A DNA stretch of 64,000 nucleotides from Bacteroidetes bacterium GWF2_33_16 (GTDB lineage: Bacteria > Bacteroidota > Bacteroidia > Bacteroidales > UBA12077), in contig MEOE01000020.1 in the NCBI GenBank assembly GCA_001768565.1, positions 1 to 64,000 on the forward strand, in the 5' to 3' direction. The first letter of the stretch is position 1, and each line of letters begins with the position of its first letter. The translations under genes were made by a program, and so were the position numbers. A model generated the notes under the pieces. That model did no database searches and was not told the DNA's origin. It saw only the letters and a list, made by a program, of their open reading frames with translations. This document shows positions 52,936 through 60,555 of the stretch, piece by piece.

Positions 52936-53808
52936 TTATTTATCTTTTTTATGTTTCTTTTCTTTTTTTCTATTTCTGTATTTAAAATACACAAAAATTG
53001 CAGCTGCAATAATAATTATAAATGGCCATAGTTTAAATACAAATAGCAAAAATTGTAAAAGAGCTTTCCATCCTCGATCAAGCGATTTTATGAGTAGTTG
53101 AAAGAAGTTCTTTTCTTTTATTGGTTGATATTTAAAATCGAGTTTCTGAACAATATTTAAATTAATTGTACTTAGAGAAACCTGCGAACTCAGATAGTTT
53201 AACCTACCTTGTGTTGACTCTATCTCTTCGCGAATTACACGAAGTTTCTCTTCAATTTCCAGTATATCTTTAACTGTACGTGCTTTATTAAGCAATTGAG
53301 CATACCTTTTTTCAACACTTTTCTTATTTTTTAGGCGAGCTTCGATATCAATAAACTCCTCTGTAACATCTCTGGTTGAAACATTCTTATACAATGTTTT
53401 TGCTCCACCCTTTTCAAGGTTTGTCAGGAATTTATCAAAGTTTTTTTCAGGTATTCTAATTACAACATCACAATTTATTGATTCATCATTATTGTATAAA
53501 TTATCATTAGAAATATAACCATTGAATGATCGAACCATTGAATCAAGTTTAATTCTGAATATTTTGTAATCAGAAACCTCCACACCAATGTTAGCATCTT
53601 TAATAATTTTCTTTTCTATTACAGTAGATCTTTCAGAATATCCAGAAGACGCCATTGGAGCGTTTGGAGTTTCATTCATTTGTCTTGTAATTGGTATTGC
53701 CTCATCTGTTTCGAAAGCAAGCGAATAATTCTCAGACAGCTTATCTTTTTCGGAGCTACAAGACAAAAAAACTGTGATAATTAGTAAAAACAACACTGTT
53801 TTTCTCAT
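52936..53808 (-). CDS. DUF4349 domain lipoprotein
   Basis: The 290-residue protein begins with a lipobox signal peptide (LLIITVFLSC, Cys17), so it is membrane-anchored by lipid. The DUF4349 domain covers about 65-240, with KDANIGVEVSDYKIFRIKLD, SINCDVVIRIPEKNFDKFL, YKNVSTRDVTEEFIDIEARL and a coiled-coil segment ILEIEEKLRVIREEIESTQ. A C-terminal membrane helix (LFVFKLWPFIIIIAAAIFVYF) and a Lys-rich tail (KKEKKHKKDK) follow. The family is widespread in Gram-positive and Bacteroidota envelopes, with unknown function. It lies between DUF3052 and LiaF-like genes with short gaps (18 and 40 bp). Confidence 0.88.
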   Translation of the reverse strand: MRKTVLFLLIITVFLSCSSEKDKLSENYSLAFETDEAIPITRQMNETPNAPMASSGYSERSTVIEKKIIKDANIGVEVSDYKIFRIKLDSMVRSFNGYISNDNLYNNDESINCDVVIRIPEKNFDKFLTNLEKGGAKTLYKNVSTRDVTEEFIDIEARLKNKKSVEKRYAQLLNKARTVKDILEIEEKLRVIREEIESTQGRLNYLSSQVSLSTINLNIVQKLDFKYQPIKEKNFFQLLIKSLDRGWKALLQFLLFVFKLWPFIIIIAAAIFVYFKYRNRKKEKKHKKDK

Positions 53809-53826
53809 AGTTTAAATTATTAAGGG

Positions 53827-54210
53827 TTAAATAAACTTAAAACGAATTGATGCCCATTTCTCGTCAATGGAGATCATTGCAACAGATTTCATGCCATAGT
53901 TTTCCAATGCAATTTTTGAAATACTATCTCTGTTTATGCTGGTTTTAATTTTCGAAGTACCTTTTGGATAAGCAATCCAGATTATCAACTCTTTATTCTC
54001 TTTGAACAAATTATCCAGAAAATCGATTAATTTTTCTTTATTCTCGACAAAAGCCTGAACGATATTAGTTGTTTTACCAACTGAGCGGGTTATGATTACC
54101 TTTTCAGGTAAATCGCCTATTTGATCAATAAAATTATCGGGAGCACCAATTAATGCAACCCTATAACCAGGCTTAATAAAAAGGCGTTGTGCAATTGATT
54201 TTTCTGACAT
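53827..54210 (-). CDS. DUF3052-like protein
   Basis: The 127-residue protein has the sequence RLFIKPGYRVALIGAPDNFIDQIGDLP near its start, then LIIWIAYPKGTSKIKTSINRDSI and a terminal VAMISIDEKWASIRFKFI. This matches the small DUF3052 family (KPG, YPK and W-S-x-R-F motifs). It is a cytoplasmic one-domain alpha/beta protein with no known catalytic residue. It is first in the three-gene run DUF3052-DUF4349-LiaF-like on the minus strand. Function is unknown. Confidence 0.78.
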   Translation of the reverse strand: MSEKSIAQRLFIKPGYRVALIGAPDNFIDQIGDLPEKVIITRSVGKTTNIVQAFVENKEKLIDFLDNLFKENKELIIWIAYPKGTSKIKTSINRDSISKIALENYGMKSVAMISIDEKWASIRFKFI

Positions 54211-54332
54211 TCCATTAAAAAATATACCGAAATAAATATAACGTATTTTTCTTATAATGTAAAATTACATTAACATTCAAAATACAAAATCCGTGATAAT
54301 TTAGTTTTATCCTTATAAATATCTATAAAAAA

Positions 54333-54361
54333 GAAAAGAGACCCTTTTAGTGAGCCTCTTA
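54333..54361 (-). terminator. Intrinsic terminator after the cyanophycinase remnant
   Basis: On the minus strand AAGAGGCTC pairs with GGGTCTCTT (one G-U) around a 7-nt loop, followed by a T-rich tract (TTCTTTTTT). It lies just after the pseudogene stop. Confidence 0.75.
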
Positions 54362-54380
54362 TTATGAAAATTTTGATGAT

Positions 54381-55210
54381 TTACTTTAAAATAATTTTAT
54401 CATTTGGGAGTAAGACATCCAATCTTATATCTCTTGCTCCGAGCAGGCCATTGTTTATTTTGGTTTCCCCCGTTTTATGTTGTAATACTATAACGTGACT
54501 AATCCCAACAACAGTTAGAGAGTCAGAATAAATTAAAATAGCAGTTGCTTCATCAATACCTATGCATTTTTCAGCAGGATTTTCGAGACATGCGGAAATA
54601 AGTCTGTTCATACGCATACGACGCACAAAATGCTGATCAACAATAATATTGTCGACCAAACCTAGTCCTTCGCCTATTTCAATATTATTGGCTTCAATAG
54701 TTCTGTGATCTCCAGTATATTCGGGATACTTAAGCTCATTGCCCGTAATCATTTTTTTGCTCATTACAGCTGCGCCTGCACTTGTACCCGCAATGGTTGA
54801 TCCACTATTATATGCATCATGAATTGCAGTATAAACTGGAGTATTCTTAACAATTTTCATGAAACGATTCTGATCACCTCCTGAAATATAAATAAGTTTT
54901 GCATTTCATACCGAATCAACTCTTTCAGGAGTCATATCATCTATTGAATTAAAATTGAGAGCATATACTTTTTGCAAACCAAGGTTAATAAATTGCTTTT
55001 TGCTATAAAACGATGCTGTATCAGGCTCTTCGCTCGACATAGGCAAAACAACAACGTATCCAACTGAATCTACTCCTGATTCTTTAATAAGTGTTTGAAG
55101 CATTTCCACTGGACGCTTTCCACCACCAATAATCAATAGTTTTCCGGTTTGCGCCTTTGAATTGATTAAGTGGTAAAAAAGAAAATTAGTAATAATGTAT
55201 AGATTCTCAT
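54381..55210 (-). pseudogene. Cyanophycinase (peptidase S51) with frameshift and nonsense mutation
   Basis: Homology: LLIIGGGKRPVEMLQ, then VGYVVVLPMSSEEPDTA, the second part LIYISGGDQNRF and the nucleophile motif GTSAGAAVMS, typical of S51 cyanophycinases with a signal peptide. Two lesions break it. (1) The ATG at 55210 opens a signal peptide (MRIYTLLLIFFFTT) that runs into a stop; one extra T in the T6 run near 55175-55180 would join it to the mature frame (HLINSKAQTGKLLII). (2) An in-frame TGA at 54906-54908 interrupts SV*NAKLIYISGGD. The rest of the frame is intact to 54381. TGA serves as a normal stop in this genome (trp leader peptides, polyferredoxin), so recoding is unlikely. Sequencing error at both sites is possible but less likely than decay. 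Confidence 0.85.
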
Positions 55211-55280
55211 TTGAGTTTTATTTTGACTTTAAAGAAATACGAACAGAATGCATTTTTCCCTTAGTCAGAAATGAAAGTTT

Positions 55281-55332
55281 TTATAAAAAATCGGAGACTT
55301 AATTGAATTTTTAACAATTCAACAGTCTCCGA
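55281..55332 (-). terminator. Intrinsic terminator after the HcnABC-like gene
   Basis: The outer arms TCGGAGACT / AGTCTCCGA and an inner stem TTGAAT / ATTCAA form a long hairpin. On the minus strand a T-run follows (plus strand TTATAAAAAA, 55281-55290). It lies 56 bp after the gene. Confidence 0.85.
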
Positions 55333-55387
55333 CTCCAATTACAAGTATATTAAAACGGATAATTCGTTATAACAAAAACAATTCTTG

Positions 55388-58300
55388 TTATTTAAATGCT
55401 TTTTCTAGCAATCCGTCGCCTTTTAATGTTAATCTATCGAAATATTCAGGTACAGGTTTATTCATTAATTTATCGACGTACATTTTAGCTAAATATTGTC
55501 CGAGCATGAATCCTTGTCCGCGCAAACCTATGAACATCCCATGTTCTGGATCTAGCACCATTCTAGGTTCTACATAATAACCAGCCCAAATTGCCTGAAA
55601 ACCAACTGATGAAAGTTCAGGTAACCAATCGACAAATACTTCTGACACAATTTCAAGAAATTCTTTTGAGTTTATCTTCAGATTTTTGTCGGTTTCCAAA
55701 GGTTCAACGCCAGGTGATGCACAACCTATTACCTGACCTGTTTCGGCAAGCTGTTGCCCATAAACGGCAGTAAATCCTTTATAGTTCCTACGGTCAATAA
55801 TCATTGGTAACGGAATTCCGTTTACTCCTAACATTGGTAATCGGCGTGTAATAAATGCCTGGTGTTTTACAGAAAAGGTATTAAGATCAAGTCCAATTTG
55901 TTTTGCAAATTTAGCTCCTTCCGGACCTAATGCATTAACAAATATCTCAGTATGGTATTCAACAAACTCCTTATTGTGATTTTGTACGATTACTTTGTAC
56001 AATTTACCTTCTTTTTGTACATCGATTAATTTGCAGTCTTCTAATACAGATCCACCACTTTTAATGCCAAGAGTTCTGATTAAATCAACTACTTTACCTG
56101 GAGTTGCCTGCCAGCAATCTTTAGTTACCAGTGCAGCCTTATATTTAGTTTGATTTGGATTTATAAACGGAGAAATATGATTTTTAAATTCCTTTGGTTC
56201 TATCATATACGCATTTGACCAAGCCATAGATGCTTCCAGAGCTTTATACATGGTATCGTCGTGGGCAAAAGTTACATAATTTATTGGGTGAAAATCAATG
56301 TTATGTATCTTCTGTAAGTCTTTAAATATCTCTAGGTTTTTTACAGCGATATCAGAGAGTTCGGGTAAGCTAAAGTTTGGGCGACCGCCGGCAATATTAC
56401 GCCACGAAGCACCACGACCATAATTTATGAGTAATGGTTTTTGTCCAGCTTCGGCAAGATATCGGAACAACGAGCTTCCTCCTATTCCACCGCCAGCAAC
56501 AAGAGACTGTACTTTAACAATTTTTGGTGCATTCTTATGGTTAAAAGCAACTATTTTTTCTTTTGTTTTCCGAGGATATAATTCGCCAAGCGAAACCTGA
56601 TTCGAAAGTGGTCCGCGAGGTGTAGCATCGCCAACAACTGTTATTCCATATGGTCTGATAATTTGTTTTAATCGCTTAATACAACGTTTACCACGGCATG
56701 CACCCATACCTAATCGAGTGGTATGTTTTATTTCGTCAACAGAAATAAATTTGCGATCGCCAACTACGTTTAGTATTTCATCAAGTTTAACATCGTCGCA
56801 ATGGCAAACATATGTTTCAGATTTAACCTTCTCGTTAAACAATTTCATCTCAACTGGTTGAGGGAAACACTCTTTTACAATAAACCCACGAACATTTGTT
56901 AAATCGGCTCCTTTTATGTCCAATGCCTTTACTCTTGCAACATTGGTTTTGTTGGGTTTCATTAATATCTTTTCGACAATACCTTCACCAAGTTTTTTGC
57001 CTTGATTATCAACTAAAAATACTTCTGCTTTTTCATCAACCTTATACTCTATTGGCAAGAAAATCCAGTCTTTTTTAAGGCTATAGCCAAAAATTGCTAA
57101 TCCAGGACATTGGTAAACACAATCCATACATCCGATACACTTTCCGAAATCGATCTGAGGAACCGTACTTGTTGAAGTTTTTGTGATTGCTTTATGAGGA
57201 CAGGCAAATTCGCAAGGATTACATGCAAATCCGAATAAACAATCGATCAGAACAAATGGTTTTTCTTCCATTCTTTCTTTTGAAGGCATATAAGGTTCCT
57301 GAATTACCCTTACAGGATGTTGTTGCGAATCGATATATTCCTTTGAGGTAGAAAGGTATTCATCGTAGTTAAATCGTTCCTGCATCTCGTCAAGTATTTC
57401 AAAAGCAACCTGTTTGCCACGCACAACTGCACTGGTTCCTTCGCCAATACGAATAGCATCGCCTGCACCATACACATTACGACCAAATATTTCCTTTCCT
57501 TTAATCAACAATTGATCGTCGGGAACTAAGCCAGTACAAACATTGATAGCATCTATTCCAGTAATTATTTTCTCAGTACCAGGTATAGGTTCAAAGTTTT
57601 TACACTCGGCAACCACAGCACCAATAATACCTGTATGATCATCGTTTGGAATAGCTTTTAACAAAATATGCGATAGAATTACTGGTATTCCGAGTCGTCG
57701 AACACGATTAGCCTGAACAGGAAATCCGCCTTCTTTTGGCATTGCTTCGATAATGGCTTTTACATTTGCTCCAGCCTGCATTAATTGGTACGAAGTTAAA
57801 TAGCCAATATTTCCTGCACCAACAGTTAAAATATTTTTTCCTAAGAGAGTAAATTCACTGTTCATCATTTTCTGAACAACAGCAGCAGTATAAACTCCTG
57901 GCAGATCGTCGTTTTCGAAAGCAGGCAAGAAAGGTACTGCACCTGTTGCAATAACAAGATATTCTGAATCAACATAATAAATTTCGTCGGTAGCTATATT
58001 TTTAACTGCAATACGTTTACCTTCCAAAAGGTCCCAAACAGTTGAATCCAGAAAAATTCCATCGAGGCTTTCGCCTGCAAGTGTTTTAGCAATATCGAAA
58101 CCACGCATACCACCAAATTTCTTTTCTTTTTCGAAAAAGAAAAACTGGTGAGTTTGCATTAAAAACTGACCACCTATTTTGTCATTATTATCAATTACAA
58201 TATTATCAATTCCATGTTTTTTTAACTCTTCACGGGCAGCAAGACCAGCCGGACCAGCTCCAATTATTGCAACCTGTGTTTTAAAAACTTTTATTTCCTT

Positions 58301-58621
58301 CTGATTCTCATAATTAGATACACTGGGAGTGTAATCTTTGGGTATTTCGTTAACTGTTTTAACATCATCAACTTTCGTTATGCAAATACGTTTTATCTGT
58401 CCATTTACAAGCATTTCGCATGCACCGCACTTACCAATTCCACATTCGAGACTTCGGTTACGATCCTGTAAACTATGACTATGAACAGGAAAACCAGCCT
58501 GATGAAGGGCAGCTGCTATTGTAAAACCTTTATCGCCAATTACTTTTTTACCTTCGTATAAAAATTCAACCATCTCATTTACTGAGACTTCTAATATTGG
58601 ATGTTCAGTTATTTTTTGCAT
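55388..58621 (-). CDS. Single-chain FAD/FeS oxidoreductase (HcnA/HcnB/HcnC-like fusion with dicluster ferredoxin)
   Basis: This 1,077-residue protein fuses five modules. 1-95: 2Fe-2S ferredoxin domain (Cys60, 65, 68, 80; HcnA-like). 115-440: NAD(P)/FAD disulfide reductase-like domain (VAIIGAGPAGLAAREEL, NIGYLTSYQLMQAGANV; HcnB-like). About 455-510: 4Fe-4S dicluster with CNPCEFACP and CIGCMDCVYQCP. About 605-655: BFD-like [2Fe-2S] (CHCDD and CRGKRC). About 700-1065: D-amino-acid oxidase-like FAD domain (SLVAGGGIGGSSLFRYL; HcnC-like). In relatives (HcnABC, opine and hydroxyproline dehydrogenases, multimeric sarcosine oxidases) these are separate subunits that oxidise amines or amino acids. Here the active site and acceptor are joined in one chain. 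The substrate is unknown. It is a single-gene unit with its own terminator. Confidence 0.9.
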   Translation of the reverse strand: MQKITEHPILEVSVNEMVEFLYEGKKVIGDKGFTIAAALHQAGFPVHSHSLQDRNRSLECGIGKCGACEMLVNGQIKRICITKVDDVKTVNEIPKDYTPSVSNYENQKEIKVFKTQVAIIGAGPAGLAAREELKKHGIDNIVIDNNDKIGGQFLMQTHQFFFFEKEKKFGGMRGFDIAKTLAGESLDGIFLDSTVWDLLEGKRIAVKNIATDEIYYVDSEYLVIATGAVPFLPAFENDDLPGVYTAAVVQKMMNSEFTLLGKNILTVGAGNIGYLTSYQLMQAGANVKAIIEAMPKEGGFPVQANRVRRLGIPVILSHILLKAIPNDDHTGIIGAVVAECKNFEPIPGTEKIITGIDAINVCTGLVPDDQLLIKGKEIFGRNVYGAGDAIRIGEGTSAVVRGKQVAFEILDEMQERFNYDEYLSTSKEYIDSQQHPVRVIQEPYMPSKERMEEKPFVLIDCLFGFACNPCEFACPHKAITKTSTSTVPQIDFGKCIGCMDCVYQCPGLAIFGYSLKKDWIFLPIEYKVDEKAEVFLVDNQGKKLGEGIVEKILMKPNKTNVARVKALDIKGADLTNVRGFIVKECFPQPVEMKLFNEKVKSETYVCHCDDVKLDEILNVVGDRKFISVDEIKHTTRLGMGACRGKRCIKRLKQIIRPYGITVVGDATPRGPLSNQVSLGELYPRKTKEKIVAFNHKNAPKIVKVQSLVAGGGIGGSSLFRYLAEAGQKPLLINYGRGASWRNIAGGRPNFSLPELSDIAVKNLEIFKDLQKIHNIDFHPINYVTFAHDDTMYKALEASMAWSNAYMIEPKEFKNHISPFINPNQTKYKAALVTKDCWQATPGKVVDLIRTLGIKSGGSVLEDCKLIDVQKEGKLYKVIVQNHNKEFVEYHTEIFVNALGPEGAKFAKQIGLDLNTFSVKHQAFITRRLPMLGVNGIPLPMIIDRRNYKGFTAVYGQQLAETGQVIGCASPGVEPLETDKNLKINSKEFLEIVSEVFVDWLPELSSVGFQAIWAGYYVEPRMVLDPEHGMFIGLRGQGFMLGQYLAKMYVDKLMNKPVPEYFDRLTLKGDGLLEKAFK

Positions 58622-58738
58622 AATTTTTCGGTATATCCATTATAAATAAATCGTCGCAAAATACATGTTATATATAGAAAATTCCATGACGTTCGTCAGA
58701 TTTATAAATGATTTTGAACATACCCTTGTGAATACTTC

Positions 58739-59500
58739 TTATAGTTCAAAATGCAATCCGTCGTAGGCAAGAGAGATGTTTCGTGGGAGCTCCTCGTTCA
58801 CATCGTGATGCAAACCCATTTGGTGACTTATATGAGTAATATATGCACGTTTAGGACTTATTTGGTTTATAAAATCGATAGCCTCGGATAGTGAAAAGTG
58901 CGAAACATGCTTCTGTTTGCGCAATGCGTTAACTATCAAAAATTTCGTTCCAATGATTTTTTCTTTAACTTCTTCGGTAATATAATTGGCATCGGTAATG
59001 TATGTAAAATCTCCTATACGAAATCCATACACAGGCAATTTGTAATGAAATACACGAAGTGGAATAATTTTTATTCCATTAATTAGAAAAGGCTCATCAG
59101 TTAAATTAAGCAGGTTAAATTGGGGAACTCCAGGATATTTATTTTCTCCAAAAGAATACGAAAATTCGAATTTTATGGCCTCTTGAACTCGTGGCTCAGA
59201 ATAAATATCGACAGGTTTTTGTTTTAAAAAATTGAATGATCGTACATCATCCAATCCTGCAATATGATCGCGATGTTCGTGAGTAACAAGTATAGCATCA
59301 ATATTACTAACTTTCTCGCGAAGCATTTGCTGTCTGAAATCCGGACCTGCATCAATAGCTATGGTTGTTCCATCAACCTCAACCAATACTGATGCACGCA
59401 AACGCTTGTCATTAGGATCGGTTGATTGACAAACCTTGCAATTACATGCTATAACAGGAACACCCTGTGAAGTACCAGTACCGAGAATTTTTATTTTCAA
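58739..59500 (-). CDS. MBL-fold metallo-hydrolase (PhnP-like)
   Basis: The 253-residue protein has the N-terminal MKIKILGTGTSQGVPVI with CNCKVCQ (metal-binding Cys, PhnP-like), the metallo-beta-lactamase motif VTHEHRDHIAG (His74, His76, Asp78, His79), DANY, and the C-terminal YITHISHQMGLHHDVNEEL. PhnP relatives are phosphodiesterases acting on cyclic phosphates or similar. The start codon is TTG at 59500, overlapping the stop of the upstream transporter (TTGA); the N-terminus is canonical there and no ATG is nearby. Coupling with the transporter suggests a shared pathway, not identified. Confidence 0.88.
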   Translation of the reverse strand: MKIKILGTGTSQGVPVIACNCKVCQSTDPNDKRLRASVLVEVDGTTIAIDAGPDFRQQMLREKVSNIDAILVTHEHRDHIAGLDDVRSFNFLKQKPVDIYSEPRVQEAIKFEFSYSFGENKYPGVPQFNLLNLTDEPFLINGIKIIPLRVFHYKLPVYGFRIGDFTYITDANYITEEVKEKIIGTKFLIVNALRKQKHVSHFSLSEAIDFINQISPKRAYITHISHQMGLHHDVNEELPRNISLAYDGLHFEL

Positions 59501-60417
59501 TTTACCTTATTTTTATAATCAAGCCTGATTGATAGAAAAAGCAAATATAATAAAACTATTACTGCCAATACAGCAGATGGAATAGCTGCTTCTTTTCCAA
59601 ATAGCGTAAAAGCAGTAACAACAGAAAAACCAGAGCTTTTAATAGTCAACAATAGTACTTCAGTAGTAACACGGCTTTTTGCTATCCCAGCTTTTAAGGC
59701 AATTTGCTCATAAACAGAACCAAGTATAAACGTTCCGAAAAGCAACACAATGGTTATAAGGATCAAAATTTTTGGATCGCTAAAGAAAACATCACGATTC
59801 ATACCAACAGCTACAAAAATGATAATTGCAAAACCCCAGTCGACAATTTTTCCACGGATTTTTGCTACTATTTTAAATACAGGTTTAAGCAAAAGAATCC
59901 TTGAAAAAAGCAACGGAACCAATACCAGTTTAATCATAAGTAGAAATAAAGACCATGAGCTAACATTTACTCCCTTCGAAAATAAACCGATTAATGCAGG
60001 AGCAATAATTATTGAGGCCAGAAAAGCACCAAAAACTCCAATAATAGCAAACTTAATATCACCTTTTAAGATTCCTGTAAATGGAATTACGGCAACACCG
60101 GGTGGAGCAGCAACAATTACAACAAATCCCATAAATAATTCTTTGGTTGGCATTAAAAACCAAGCCACAATCAACACTATTACACCGTACACAAAGTAAT
60201 TAAGAACAGTACCAACAAGCATAGGTTTTATAAGATTTTTCAAAGGTAATAATGCTTTTGAATCAATTCCGGTTGTCGAAAAAACCATCGTAATAGCCAA
60301 AACATAAATAGTATAAGGCTGTAAATAATGGGCAAAATCGCCAAGTAACATACCTAAAAGGACAGCCAATACAAGTATAAAGTTTCTGTTAAGAATTATT
60401 CTGAAAATGAAATTCAT
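59497..60417 (-). CDS. BASS-family (bile acid:sodium symporter-like) transporter
   Basis: The 306-residue protein has about 9-10 membrane helices. The sequence APPGVAVIPFTGILKGD, with the Pro-rich unwound region typical of SBF/BASS proteins, lies at about 104-120, and the second half has SRVTTEVLLLTIKSSGFSVV followed by AAIPSAVLAVIV. These fit a bile acid:sodium symporter fold; many bacterial members carry other organic anions. The stop overlaps the TTG start of the PhnP-like gene. A -7-like box TATATTTG lies on the minus strand at 60447-60440 without a clear -33 element. The substrate is unknown. Confidence 0.85.
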   Translation of the reverse strand: MNFIFRIILNRNFILVLAVLLGMLLGDFAHYLQPYTIYVLAITMVFSTTGIDSKALLPLKNLIKPMLVGTVLNYFVYGVIVLIVAWFLMPTKELFMGFVVIVAAPPGVAVIPFTGILKGDIKFAIIGVFGAFLASIIIAPALIGLFSKGVNVSSWSLFLLMIKLVLVPLLFSRILLLKPVFKIVAKIRGKIVDWGFAIIIFVAVGMNRDVFFSDPKILILITIVLLFGTFILGSVYEQIALKAGIAKSRVTTEVLLLTIKSSGFSVVTAFTLFGKEAAIPSAVLAVIVLLYLLFLSIRLDYKNKVN

Positions 60418-60555
60418 GTATTTTGAGTTGATATAGGAACAAATATAAACAAATACTTTTCGTGTTGTTCTAGTATAGATGTATATATTAACTTGATTCT
60501 GGTTCCTAAACTAATACTTAATATTAATCCATTAATCTTGGCATATTTGAAGGAT

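Noticed and set aside
54906..54908. TGA read as Trp or selenocysteine in the cyanophycinase frame
   Set aside because: TGA terminates several intact genes here (trp leader peptides, polyferredoxin, response regulator), no selenocysteine hairpin is evident, and a second frameshift is present in the same gene.
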